Positions 6,377-15,511 are shown, numbered from the stretch's first letter. The stretch: DNA of 21,207 bases from Gemmatimonadaceae bacterium (GCA_014378185.1 JACMOE010000606.1:1-21207); one strand, 5' to 3'. Notes: generated from the sequence alone by a model not told the origin. Translations and numbers: made by a program.

Positions 6377-6409
6377 GACTCGAGGCCGCCTTCACGCCGC
6401 GCTCCCTGC

Positions 6410-9400
6410 ATGGTCGACCGCAGCCGCCACTCTCCCGTCTTCATCGATTACACCGGCAAGCGATGGCGCCACATCAGGCGCGCCGCGCTTGCCGTTGGCG
6501 TCATCACAACGGTGCTGGCGCTGGTGGTCATCGGCAGCCTCGTGCTGTCACCGTCCATGCCGCCGGAGTTGCCGCTGGCCACGGCGAACAACAGGGTCAT
6601 AGCCCGCGCCACCACGGGCAAGCCCGGCGCCTTCACCAAGGTGGACCGGCTGCGCTCGGCGTATCGCCGCAAGCTGGCGGCGGCCATGAAGCAATACGGA
6701 CCGCTTGCGTCGCGCCGGCCGGAAAACATCCCGCCCCTCAACATCGGCACGGGCAACCGGAAGCCGAGGACGGACGGGATCATTGCCGGATTCTACGTGA
6801 ACTGGGCCGATAATTCGCTCGCATCGCTCCAGCGCAATTATGACAAGCTGGATTGGGTGATCGGCGAATGGGGCTTCGTGCCGCGCGATGCCGACAGCCT
6901 CGTGTTGCGCATCAAGCCGCAGGTCATCGAGTTGCTCAACTCGAAGCCGATCGAGACCCGTCCGTCGCTGTTCCTGATGATCACCAACTTCGTGGTGTCG
7001 CCGGGAAGGGATTCGGCGAGTGGCACATTCGACCGGGACGTGCTCCGCGCCTTCCTGTTGAACCCGGTGGCGCGGGAGAAGGCGATTCAGCAACTCCGGA
7101 CGGCGGTCGCGACGTACGGGCTGGCGGGAACCACCCTCGACTTCGAGAATTCCGATCCTGCCCTGCAACCCCAGGTGCTGGCGTTTGCGCAGCAGCTGCA
7201 CGATGCGATGCACTCGATGGGCAAGCTTGCCACGCAGGCAATCGCGGCGGGCGACACCGATCCCTACATCCGCCAGGCGGGGGCGATCAACGACAAGCTG
7301 TTCCCCATGCTGTTCGACGAGCACTACGCCGGTGGGGAGCCGGGTCCGATCGCCAGCCAGGGGTTCTACATCACGCAGGCGCGACGGTTCGCGGCACTCG
7401 TGTCACCCGCCAAGCTGATCTTCATGATCGGCGCATACGGCTACGACTGGAATGACGCGGAAGCGGTGGCGCAGCACCGGGCGGAAAATTTCGATTTTCA
7501 GGAAGTCATGCGCGCCGCACGCGGGCCAGCGCAGCCGCGACCCCGCTTCGACCCGGTGTCGCTCAATCCGTACATGCAGTGGACGACCGCGGACTCCACG
7601 GACCATGTGCTGTGGTTCCTCGACGCCACCACGGCCTACAATCAAATGCTGGTTGGCAAGGCACTCGGCGCCGCCGGCCACGCCATCTGGCACCTGGGCG
7701 GCGAGGATCCGTCGCTCTGGAACGTGATCAAGGCCGACGGCGGACTGCTCGCGCCGGACAGCCTGCGGGTGATGCGGCCCAGCTACGACGCCGAGTTCGA
7801 CGGCACCGGGGAAATACTCCAGGTCACCTATTTTCCGTCGGATGGAAAGCGCAACCTGGCGGTGGATCCGGTGTCCGGCTTCATCACCAGTGAAACACTG
7901 GTCAAGGTGCCTGTCCCGTATGTGGTCGCGCGCACCGGCGGGCAGCCGCGCAACAGGCATCGCGTCGCGCTCACGTTCGACGACGGTCCGGATGGGCGGT
8001 GGACGCCGCAGATCCTGGACACGCTCCGGTCGCGCGGCGTGAAGGCTACCTTCTTCGTGGTGGGCCAGAATGTCGATACGCACCAGCGCCTGCTCCAGCG
8101 GATCTATGACGAAGGGCACGAGGTCGGGAACCACACGTACACGCACCCCAACCTGGCGCTCACCACCGAGCGGATGAGTCGATTCCAGATCGACGCCAAC
8201 GCCTCGCTGATCGAAGCAGTGTTGAACCGGCGCGTGGCCTTCTTTCGCCCGCCGTACTTCGGAGATGCCGAGCCGTCCACGGACGCCGAGCTGGTCCCGG
8301 TGGGCATCGCGTCGCGGCGCAACTACTGGACGATCGGCTTGCACGTGGACAGCGAAGACTGGAAGGAATCCCCGCCCGATTCCATCGTGGCGATGGTGTT
8401 GCGACGTCGCGTGCTGCCCAACGCCATCAACGTCCTCGCCCAGGATCTGGCGCGGAACGTGGTCCTGCTGCACGACGCTGGGGGTGACCGCCGCAACACG
8501 GTCGCCGCGCTCGGTCCGCTCATCGATTCGCTGCACGCGCGCGGTGACACGATCGTGCTGGTGAGCGAACTCGCCGGCATCACGCGCGACGACGCCATGC
8601 CTCCGCTGCCGCCGGCGAGCGAAGCCACGCGGCTGCTTCGACGGGCGGGGTGGCTCATGCTCGGCACGGTGGAGACAGCGTCGTTCTGGATCTTCAGCAC
8701 CGCCGTGGTGCTCGGCCTGGCGCGCCTCCTCATCGTCGGCCTGCTGGCCATCGTGCAGCGGCTGTGGCGGCATCAGGACCGGGGGGCACCCGTGAGCTAC
8801 ACGCCGGGCGTGAGCGTGATCGTGCCGGCGTACAACGAGGAGAAGGTGATCGTGCAGACGATCACCTCGCTCCTCAACCAGAAATATGCCGGACCCCTGG
8901 AGATCGTCGTCGTCGATGACGGATCGTCGGATGATACGGCCCTCATCTGCGAGGAAGCGTACGGATCGCACCCGCAGGTCACGGTGTTCCGCACGGAGAA
9001 TGGCGGCAAGGCGAGTGCGCTCAACTTCGGCATCGCGCGGGCCCGTCACGACGTGGTCATCGGCCTGGATGCGGATACCGTATTCGATGACGACACCGTG
9101 GCCGAGCTCGTGCAGCCACTCCAGGACGAGCGGGTGGCCGCGGTGGCCGGCAACGCGAAGGTCGGCAACCGCATCAATCTCGTGACACGCTGGCAGGCGC
9201 TGGAGTACGTGACGAGCCAGAACCTGGACCGCCGGGCCTTTGCGTTGCTCGACTGCATCACTGTGGTACCGGGTGCAGTGGGCGCCTGGCGCCGGAGCGT
9301 GGTGCTCGAAGTGGGAGGGTTCAAGGAAGACACACTGGCAGAGGACCAGGACCTGACGCTGGCGATGCGGCGCGCGGGTTACTCCGTGGCGTATGCGGAC

Positions 9401-10006
9401 GGTGCCGTGGCCTACACCGAGGCGCCGGACACGCTACGCGGTCTCGCGAAGCAGCGCTTTCGATGGTCGTTCGGCACGCTCCAGTGCACGTGGAAGCATC
9501 GCGGAGCATTCTTCCGTGCGCGGTATGGATCGCTGGGCTGGATCGCGTTGCCCAACGTCTTCCTGTTCCAGCTGCTGTTGCCGGCCATTTCGCCGATTGC
9601 GGACTTGATGTTTCTCTACAGCATCGTGTCGGTGTACATCAATGCGGGCAGCCACAGCATCGACGACCGGCTCACGTACACATTGGTGGACCTCGAGAGG
9701 GTGTTCGCGTATTACGCGGTCTTTCTCGTTGTCGACTGGCTCGCCGCCGTGCTGGCCTTCCTCATGGAGCCGGAAGAGGACAAGCAACTCACCTGGCTCA
9801 TCTTCCTCCAGCGGTTCGCGTACCGGCAGGTGATGTACTGGGTAGTGGTGCGCTCCTTTGGCGCGGCACTGAGCGGGCAGCTCCAGGGGTGGGGCAAACT
9901 CGATCGCAAGGCGACTGTGGAGCTGCCATCGACGCAGGAGAAGCATGGATTTCTGGACTGGCTGACCCGCGTGCGGCGGGGCTCGTCGCACACTGATGCA
10001 ACATGA
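6410..10006 (+). CDS. Trimodular membrane protein: GH18-like domain, NodB polysaccharide deacetylase, processive GT2 glycosyltransferase
   Basis: This is a 1198-residue fusion. A membrane segment at about 24-48 puts the next part outside the cytoplasm. A GH18-like barrel of the YaaH/spore-germination type spans about 120-440; the putative acid is Glu246 in LDFEN. A NodB deacetylase domain spans about 515-715 with all five motifs: TFDDGPD (522-528), HTYTH (575-579), RPPY (613-616), the DSEDW region, and LLHD (His688, Asp689). A membrane segment at about 750-780 returns the chain inside. The GT2 domain (about 800-1030) has VSVIVPAYNEE, the metal site DAD (887-889), ED (978-979) and QRFRW (1015-1019), the last typical of processive synthases. 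Three or so membrane helices end the protein. It probably makes, exports and trims a beta-linked N-acetylglucosamine-type polymer, combining PgaC- and PgaB-like jobs. No ribosome site precedes the ATG, so the start is uncertain. It overlaps the kinase gene by ATGA. Confidence 0.9.
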   Translation: MVDRSRHSPVFIDYTGKRWRHIRRAALAVGVITTVLALVVIGSLVLSPSMPPELPLATANNRVIARATTGKPGAFTKVDRLRSAYRRKLAAAMKQYGPLASRRPENIPPLNIGTGNRKPRTDGIIAGFYVNWADNSLASLQRNYDKLDWVIGEWGFVPRDADSLVLRIKPQVIELLNSKPIETRPSLFLMITNFVVSPGRDSASGTFDRDVLRAFLLNPVAREKAIQQLRTAVATYGLAGTTLDFENSDPALQPQVLAFAQQLHDAMHSMGKLATQAIAAGDTDPYIRQAGAINDKLFPMLFDEHYAGGEPGPIASQGFYITQARRFAALVSPAKLIFMIGAYGYDWNDAEAVAQHRAENFDFQEVMRAARGPAQPRPRFDPVSLNPYMQWTTADSTDHVLWFLDATTAYNQMLVGKALGAAGHAIWHLGGEDPSLWNVIKADGGLLAPDSLRVMRPSYDAEFDGTGEILQVTYFPSDGKRNLAVDPVSGFITSETLVKVPVPYVVARTGGQPRNRHRVALTFDDGPDGRWTPQILDTLRSRGVKATFFVVGQNVDTHQRLLQRIYDEGHEVGNHTYTHPNLALTTERMSRFQIDANASLIEAVLNRRVAFFRPPYFGDAEPSTDAELVPVGIASRRNYWTIGLHVDSEDWKESPPDSIVAMVLRRRVLPNAINVLAQDLARNVVLLHDAGGDRRNTVAALGPLIDSLHARGDTIVLVSELAGITRDDAMPPLPPASEATRLLRRAGWLMLGTVETASFWIFSTAVVLGLARLLIVGLLAIVQRLWRHQDRGAPVSYTPGVSVIVPAYNEEKVIVQTITSLLNQKYAGPLEIVVVDDGSSDDTALICEEAYGSHPQVTVFRTENGGKASALNFGIARARHDVVIGLDADTVFDDDTVAELVQPLQDERVAAVAGNAKVGNRINLVTRWQALEYVTSQNLDRRAFALLDCITVVPGAVGAWRRSVVLEVGGFKEDTLAEDQDLTLAMRRAGYSVAYADGAVAYTEAPDTLRGLAKQRFRWSFGTLQCTWKHRGAFFRARYGSLGWIALPNVFLFQLLLPAISPIADLMFLYSIVSVYINAGSHSIDDRLTYTLVDLERVFAYYAVFLVVDWLAAVLAFLMEPEEDKQLTWLIFLQRFAYRQVMYWVVVRSFGAALSGQLQGWGKLDRKATVELPSTQEKHGFLDWLTRVRRGSSHTDAT

Positions 10007-10884
10007 CGGCGCCAACGAACGGCATGCCTGCCTTCATCAATGGCAAGGCGGGCACCGCGGGCGACGCGCGCACCGCGTTATCCGGCAACCCTGCCTTCCA
10101 CGTGCGCGAACTCTCGCCGGACGAGCTTGCACCTGCCATCGTATCGGCCATCGATGCCGGGGCGACGCGCGTGCTCGTGGCCGGCGGTGACGGCACGATC
10201 GCCATGGCGGCGGCGGCTCTGCGCTCCCGCAACGACGCCTGCGAGCTGGCGATCCTTCGCGGGGGCACGCTCAATCACTTCGCCACCGATCTTGGCATTC
10301 CTGCCGATGCGGCCGCTGCCCTCGGCATTGCGGTGCATGGCACCGCACGGCCGGCCGATGCGGGCATGGTGAACGACCGCCTGTTCCTCAATACCAGCAG
10401 CGTTGGCGCGTATGTGCGCTTCGTGAAGATGCGGGAATACCTCGAACCTCGTTTCGGGTACCGCATTGCGACCTTCATCGCGACGCTGCGCCTGCTCTTC
10501 CGGCTTCGCAGCCTCGCCGTCGAGTTGGAGGTGGATGGGCATCGCCGCATCTACCGCACGCCGCTCGTCTTCATTGGCGTGGGGGAGCGGGAGCTCCAGT
10601 TGCCCACCCTCGGCAACCGGATACCCGATGGCAAGCGTGGCCTGCACGTGATGGTCGTACGCGGCAGGTCATCGGCGCGTCTGCTGGCCATTGCGCTCAA
10701 TGCAATGGCGAGGGGGCTCAAGACCGTATCGCGGACGCCGGAGCTGGACAGCTTCATCGTGGACCGGTGCACCATCACGCTCCGGCATCGCAGCGCTGTG
10801 GCGGTGGACGGCGAGGTGGCAGCAATGGACACGCCGCTCGAGTATTCCCTTGCGCGCGACGCCATTCGCGTCGTGCGCCCCTGA
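10003..10884 (+). CDS. Diacylglycerol kinase family (YegS/DagK-like) lipid kinase
   Basis: This is a 293-residue protein. The nucleotide-binding GGDGT is at residues 61-65, followed about 20 residues later by GGTLNHFA, the second signature of the DAGK catalytic domain. The C-terminal half (residues about 105-290) has the all-beta fold region typical of YegS and DgkB relatives, ending in AVDGE. It should phosphorylate a lipid such as diacylglycerol with ATP at the inner membrane face; the lipid is not known. Its start overlaps the glycosyltransferase stop (ATGA) and its stop overlaps the glcD start (TGATG). A role in membrane-lipid turnover linked to polymer synthesis is possible, but this is inference from position only. 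Confidence 0.85.
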   Translation: MTAPTNGMPAFINGKAGTAGDARTALSGNPAFHVRELSPDELAPAIVSAIDAGATRVLVAGGDGTIAMAAAALRSRNDACELAILRGGTLNHFATDLGIPADAAAALGIAVHGTARPADAGMVNDRLFLNTSSVGAYVRFVKMREYLEPRFGYRIATFIATLRLLFRLRSLAVELEVDGHRRIYRTPLVFIGVGERELQLPTLGNRIPDGKRGLHVMVVRGRSSARLLAIALNAMARGLKTVSRTPELDSFIVDRCTITLRHRSAVAVDGEVAAMDTPLEYSLARDAIRVVRP

Positions 10885-12311
10885 TGGTGGAGCTCGCGGC
10901 GCGGCTCGCGGGCATCGTGGGGGAGCGACGCGTGATGCTTCGCGCCGGCGAGCTTCGCACGTACGAGTCGGACGGGCTGCCGGGGTACCGGAGCACGCCG
11001 TCGCTCGCGGTATTTCCGGGGACGCGCGACGAGACGATCGCCGTGGTGAAGGCACTCGCCGCATCGCACACGTCATTCGTGGCGCGCGGAGCAGGCACGG
11101 GCCTTTCCGGCGGTGCGCTCGCCGACAACGTGGTGCTCCTTGGCCTGCACCGCCTCAAGCGGATCGTGGCGATCGATGGTGACAACGCGCGCGCGGTCGT
11201 CGAGCCCGGCGTGGTGAATGCGTTGCTCACGGCGGCAGCATCGGCGTATGGCCTGCACTACGCGCCCGATCCCTCCAGCCAGAGCGCCTGTACCATTGGC
11301 GGGAACGTGGCCGAGAATGCCGGCGGGCCACACTGCCTGAAGTACGGCGTGACACTCAATCACGTCATCGCGCTCACCGTGCTGCTCCCCGACGGGGAGG
11401 TGGTGACACTCGGCAATCCCGACGGCGAATCGGAAGGCTACGACCTGCTCGGCGCGTTCGTCGGATCGGAGGGATGCTTCGGCGTGGTGCTGGACGCCAC
11501 CATCCGGCTCGAGCGCAATCCGCAGGCGGTGCGAACGCTGCTGGCCGACTTTGCATCGGTGGATGGCGCGGCGCACGCGGTGTCGGATATCATTGCCGCG
11601 GGCATCGTCGCGGCCGCCATGGAGATGATGGACAACGCCGCCATCCAGGTGGTGGAAGCGTCGATTTACGCGGCGGGATATCCCGTGGATGCGGCAGCCA
11701 TCCTGCTCATCGAGCTGGACGGCGCGGCGGCGGGTCTCGATGACGATGTCGCGCGCGTTGCGCAGTTCTGCAAGGCGGCTGGTGCGCGTGCGGTGCGTGT
11801 CGCGGCAGATCCGGCAGACCGCGCGCGACTCTGGCAGGGGCGCAAGAAGGCGTTCGGCGCCATGGGGCGCGTCTCGCCGCACCTCGTGGTACAGGACGCC
11901 GTGGTGCCGCGCACCCGGTTGCCGCAGGTGCTGGCCGACATCCACCACATTGGCGTGCGCCATGGCGTCAATGTCTGCAACGTGTTTCACGCGGGTGACG
12001 GCAACCTGCACCCCAACATCGGCTACGACGCGAACGATGCCGATGAGGCGGCGCGCGTGCATGCCGCCATGGGCGAAATCATGCAGGTGTGCATCGACGC
12101 CGGGGGCACCATCACGGGCGAGCACGGCGTCGGCCTGGACAAGCTGCCCTACATGGACTCGCTGTTCACCCCGGATACCCTGGGCGCGATGTGCGCGCTG
12201 CGAAGCGTGTTCGACCCGGAGCGCCGTGCCAACCCGGGCAAGGTGGTTCCAGTGCATCGGTGCCGAGAGTGGCTCGCCGCGCCGGCGGCTCGAGCGGGAC
12301 ACCCGCGATGA
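10884..12311 (+). CDS. glcD: Glycolate oxidase subunit GlcD (FAD-linked oxidase)
   Basis: This 475-residue flavoprotein oxidises glycolate to glyoxylate together with GlcE and GlcF. The N-terminal PCMH FAD-binding domain contains the pyrophosphate loop RGAGTGLSGG (residues 68-77) and DPSSQSACTIGGNVAENAGG. The C-terminal FAD-oxidase domain holds HAGDGNLHPN (from His369) and GEHGVG (412-417). The ATG at 10884 overlaps the previous stop by one base. The order glcD-glcE-glcF with 4-base overlaps makes glycolate oxidase the best call. A D-lactate dehydrogenase of the same family cannot be fully excluded. No GlcC-type regulator or glycolate permease lies in the window. Confidence 0.92.
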   Translation: MVELAARLAGIVGERRVMLRAGELRTYESDGLPGYRSTPSLAVFPGTRDETIAVVKALAASHTSFVARGAGTGLSGGALADNVVLLGLHRLKRIVAIDGDNARAVVEPGVVNALLTAAASAYGLHYAPDPSSQSACTIGGNVAENAGGPHCLKYGVTLNHVIALTVLLPDGEVVTLGNPDGESEGYDLLGAFVGSEGCFGVVLDATIRLERNPQAVRTLLADFASVDGAAHAVSDIIAAGIVAAAMEMMDNAAIQVVEASIYAAGYPVDAAAILLIELDGAAAGLDDDVARVAQFCKAAGARAVRVAADPADRARLWQGRKKAFGAMGRVSPHLVVQDAVVPRTRLPQVLADIHHIGVRHGVNVCNVFHAGDGNLHPNIGYDANDADEAARVHAAMGEIMQVCIDAGGTITGEHGVGLDKLPYMDSLFTPDTLGAMCALRSVFDPERRANPGKVVPVHRCREWLAAPAARAGHPR

Positions 12312-13465
12312 CGCCAGGGGTGAGCGCTGACGTGGCAGCACTCGCGGATCGCGTGCGGTCGGCGCACGCGAACGGGGCACCACTGCGCGTAACGGGTGCC
12401 GGGACATGGCTGGACGGCGGCCAGCCATGCGTCGCCGCGGACCACCTGGAACTTGCTGCGCTCACCGGCATCGTTGCATACGAGCCCGGCGACCTCACGC
12501 TCACTGTACTCGCCGCTACGCCGCTCTCCGCGATTCAGGCACTCACGGCGTCCGAAGGCCAGTGGCTCACGATGGATCCTCACGGTAGCCCGGACGGCAC
12601 CATCGGCGCCACGGTATCCACCGCGTCGTCGGGCCCACTCGCATCGGCGTACGGTACGCCACGCGACCATGTGCTCGGCTGCGAGTTCGTGACCGGCACC
12701 GGGGATGTCGTGCGCGGCGGCGGACGAGTCGTCAAGAATGTTGCAGGATTCGACCTTGTGCGCCTCGTCACCGGTGCGTGGGGCACGCTTGGCGCCATTA
12801 CGGAGATCACGGTGCGGCTCCGCGCGAAGCCCGAACAGGACGTGAGCCTGGCGGTGGCCACCCTGAGCGGCGCCGTTGCCGACGTGACGAACGGCGTACG
12901 CGAGTGGAGCCACAGGAGTGCCTTCAGGCCGTTGGCGATGGAGTTGCTCTCGCCTTCGCTCGCGCGCCGCCTCACGGGCCACTCCGAGGAGTTGCTCCTG
13001 GTCCGCATCGGGGGCAACAGCACGCATGCCCGTGCCGCAGTGGACGCGGTTTCGTCACTCGGAACCGCGCGCGACATCGGCCACGGCGTGTGGAGTCAAC
13101 TCGCGCAGGCGGAGCCGAAGGGCGCGCTCGTGTTTCGCGTGAGCGCGCTTCCATCGCGCATTGGCTCGTTGTTCTCCACCGCTTCGGCGCTCGCCGAGGA
13201 ACTCGGTGGATACGCGCATGCCACGGTGACACGCGGCATCGTCCGGTGCGTGGTGCCGCCGCCGTCGGAGCCGCAGGCCGTGGACTACCTGTGCGGACAA
13301 CTGTCGGCACTGTCCCGGGATGTCACCGTGGCTGGCGAGCGAATGAGTGCGCCGCTATGGGCTGCCGTGCGGCGCATGCGGTCCACCGATGCGCTGTCCC
13401 TGCGCGTGCGATCGACATTCGACCCCGGCCGGATTCTCAACCCCGGCATTCTCGGAGACGCATGA
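12308..13465 (+). CDS. glcE: Glycolate oxidase FAD-binding subunit GlcE
   Basis: This 385-residue protein starts at an ATG that overlaps the glcD stop (ATGA). It has a PCMH-type FAD-binding domain: RVTGAGTW near residue 30, DGTIGATVSTASSGPLAS at about 97, then the signature GGRVVKNVAGFDLVRL and GAWGTLGAITEITVRLR at about 138-178. It lacks the C-terminal FAD-oxidase domain of GlcD and ends with STFDPGRILNPG, as GlcE does. It forms the glycolate oxidase complex with GlcD and GlcF. A longer frame upstream is the glcD sequence in another phase and is not part of the gene. Confidence 0.9.
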   Translation: MTPGVSADVAALADRVRSAHANGAPLRVTGAGTWLDGGQPCVAADHLELAALTGIVAYEPGDLTLTVLAATPLSAIQALTASEGQWLTMDPHGSPDGTIGATVSTASSGPLASAYGTPRDHVLGCEFVTGTGDVVRGGGRVVKNVAGFDLVRLVTGAWGTLGAITEITVRLRAKPEQDVSLAVATLSGAVADVTNGVREWSHRSAFRPLAMELLSPSLARRLTGHSEELLLVRIGGNSTHARAAVDAVSSLGTARDIGHGVWSQLAQAEPKGALVFRVSALPSRIGSLFSTASALAEELGGYAHATVTRGIVRCVVPPPSEPQAVDYLCGQLSALSRDVTVAGERMSAPLWAAVRRMRSTDALSLRVRSTFDPGRILNPGILGDA

Positions 13466-14745
13466 GCCGCGGCGCTGGAGTCACCACACCGTGCGCCATT
13501 CCGGGAACGCCGCTTGCCGACGCGCGCGCCGGCCTCGATGCGTGCGTGCACTGCGGCTCCTGCCTGCAGGCCTGTCCAACCTACCTGGTGCTGGAGGACG
13601 AGAACGACAGCCCGCGCGGCCGTCTCGACCTCATGCGCGCGCTCGTGGACGGCATACTACCCACATCGGATCCGGACGTTCGATCGCACATCGACCGCTG
13701 CCTGGGCTGCCGGGCATGCGAGCCGGCGTGTCCGTCCGGCGTGCCGTATGGCCACCTCCTCGAGGCAACGCGGGCCACCCTCACTGCCGAGCGACCGAAT
13801 CCGTTCATCGTGCGGTTGATCCTTTTTGCGTTTGCGCGGCCCGCCCTGCTTCACGCCGCGATGTTTGGAGGTCGCGTCACGCGTGCGCTGCGCCTGTCCC
13901 GCCTGCTGGCCCGTCTGCCCGGCCGCATCGGGTTCGCCATGGCCATGCTCGAGTCCACGCGATCGCCGCTGCCTCACCGCACGTATCAACCTCGTTCGGA
14001 CGGCTCGCGCGGCGCTGTGGCAGTGCTCCAGGGCTGCGTGATGGAAGGGCTGTTCGCCGAAACCAATCGTGCGACGTCACGCACCCTCGCGGCGAATGAT
14101 TTTTCCATCGTCGAGGCGCCCGGTCAACGCTGCTGCGGTGCGCTGCACGCACACGCCGGAGATATCGACACGGCGCGGACGCTGGCTCGCGCCAACATCA
14201 TCGCGTTCGAGCGGAGCGGCGCGGAGGTCATCGCCGTGAATGCGGCCGGCTGCGGCGCCATCATGAAGGAGTACGGCGTTCTGCTCGCCGACGATGCGGC
14301 GTGGAGAGATCGCGCGACTGTATTCGCCGCGCGGGTCCGCGACATCACCGAGCTGCTCGCGTCGGCCGGTCCGCGGCTGGGAGCACCGGTGCCGGTCACC
14401 GTCACCTATGATGCACCGTGCCACCTGCTTCACGCGCAGCACATCGCGTCGCCACCGCTGCGCGTGCTGGCGGCGGTGCCCGGACTGGTGCTCATGCCTC
14501 TCGCGGAGAGCGAGCATTGCTGCGGCAGTGCCGGCATCTACAATCCCGTCGAGCCCGAGACGAGCGAGCGCGTGCTCGAGCCCAAGCTTCGTCATATCGC
14601 GGCCACCGGTGCGGCTCTCGTGGCGACGGGCAATCCCGGCTGCCTCATGCAGATCGGCGCGGGACTGCATCAGGCGCGCATGAGCGCGCGCGCGATTCAC
14701 CCAGTCGATCTTCTCGACGCATCGTACGCGGCGGAACGGTCGTAG
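13462..14745 (+). CDS. glcF: Glycolate oxidase iron-sulfur subunit GlcF
   Basis: This 427-residue protein has two [4Fe-4S] ferredoxin-type sites near the N-terminus: Cys28, 31, 34 and 38 (CVHCGSCLQACP), and Cys80, 83, 86 and 90 (CLGCRACEPACP). The rest carries two cysteine-rich CCG domains: RCCGALHAHAGD at about residue 223, then APCHLLHAQH, and HCCGSAGIYN at about 351. This is the GlcF/HdrB-like layout. It would carry electrons from the flavin subunits toward the quinone pool at the membrane. Its start overlaps the glcE stop (ATGA). It is the last gene in the tightly coupled block before an 88-base gap. Confidence 0.92.
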   Translation: MSRGAGVTTPCAIPGTPLADARAGLDACVHCGSCLQACPTYLVLEDENDSPRGRLDLMRALVDGILPTSDPDVRSHIDRCLGCRACEPACPSGVPYGHLLEATRATLTAERPNPFIVRLILFAFARPALLHAAMFGGRVTRALRLSRLLARLPGRIGFAMAMLESTRSPLPHRTYQPRSDGSRGAVAVLQGCVMEGLFAETNRATSRTLAANDFSIVEAPGQRCCGALHAHAGDIDTARTLARANIIAFERSGAEVIAVNAAGCGAIMKEYGVLLADDAAWRDRATVFAARVRDITELLASAGPRLGAPVPVTVTYDAPCHLLHAQHIASPPLRVLAAVPGLVLMPLAESEHCCGSAGIYNPVEPETSERVLEPKLRHIAATGAALVATGNPGCLMQIGAGLHQARMSARAIHPVDLLDASYAAERS

Positions 14746-14833
14746 CGTCGCGTTGCGGCACTTGTGGTCGCTTCTCGGCGGGTTGTCTCGCCACCCCATG
14801 GCGCGCTCCGCGAACGCCCAGTTACTTATCTCC

Positions 14834-15511
14834 ATGCTAGACGCAGTGCTCATCGAGTGGGAGAACGTGCTCGTGGATACGAGCAGCGCGCGCCGAGATG
14901 CGCTGGTGCGTGCATTCGCGGAGGAAGGCCTCCGCTTCGACGAGTCACGCTGGTTCGCGGCGTGCCATGGTCGTTCGCTGCACGGAGCCGTTGCGTCCGC
15001 ACTTTCCCACGCTGGCCAGGCGGACGAGCCGCTCGCCGACCTGCTGGTGATGCGCGCCGGCCGGGCCTTCGCGGAACGGCTCGGCAAGGGCTTCGTCCTG
15101 CAGCCCGGCGCGCGCGCATTCGTCGAACGGGCACAGGTAGGCGTGCGCATCGGCATCGTGACGCTTGCCACGCGCGTCGAGACGGAATTCGTGCTGCGGC
15201 TTGCGGGACTCGACGGGGCGTTCTCCATCATCGTCTGCGCGGAGGCCGCTGAAGAGGCGCGAGTGACGTACGAGCGTGCGCTGGTACACCTCGCCGGGCG
15301 CCGGCCCGTCCGAAACGATCGCACCGTGGCCGTTGCCCACATCGCGCCGGCCTTTCGCGGCGCGCGCGCAGCGGGACTTCGCACGCTGGCGGTCGGTGCG
15401 CCTGCGCACGATGCACTGGAGGCAGATGGTGCGGTGGGCAACATCGATGGCCTGACGGTCACCGACATTGCGCGCCTTGCGGGCCTCACGTCGCCAGAGC
15501 AGCCGCGATGA
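14834..15511 (+). CDS. HAD-superfamily-like protein lacking the catalytic residues (probable pseudoenzyme)
   Basis: This 225-residue protein is laid out like a phosphoglycolate phosphatase/beta-phosphoglucomutase-type HAD hydrolase, and its best match starts at MLDAVLIEWENVLVDT. In active enzymes this reads FDxDGVLVD; here both nucleophile-site Asp are Glu (Glu8, Glu10) and the Gly is Asn. The motif II Thr survives (GIVT, Thr110). Motif III has no Lys (EEARVTYERAL), and motif IV, usually EDSxxGxxAAxAAG, is AHIAPAFRGARAAG (168-181), so the metal-binding Asp is gone. The fold is convincing but phosphatase activity is unlikely. There is no ribosome site, and TTACTT/TACTTA just upstream could be a -10 for a near-leaderless start. 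Its stop overlaps ygfZ (ATGA). A binding or regulatory role is only a guess. Confidence 0.7.
   Translation: MLDAVLIEWENVLVDTSSARRDALVRAFAEEGLRFDESRWFAACHGRSLHGAVASALSHAGQADEPLADLLVMRAGRAFAERLGKGFVLQPGARAFVERAQVGVRIGIVTLATRVETEFVLRLAGLDGAFSIIVCAEAAEEARVTYERALVHLAGRRPVRNDRTVAVAHIAPAFRGARAAGLRTLAVGAPAHDALEADGAVGNIDGLTVTDIARLAGLTSPEQPR

Noticed and set aside
7403..9049. 548-residue open frame on the minus strand inside the glycosyltransferase fusion
   Set aside because: It is rich in His, Arg and Gln, shows no motif, and lies opposite conserved NodB and GT2 coding sequence; a GC-rich antisense artefact.
11073..12428. 451-residue minus-strand frame opposite glcD
   Set aside because: Mirror of the glcD codon pattern, with no motifs or ribosome site.
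14834..15511. Phosphoglycolate phosphatase (gph)
   Set aside because: The genomic context fits, but the catalytic Asp residues of motifs I and IV and the Lys of motif III are missing.
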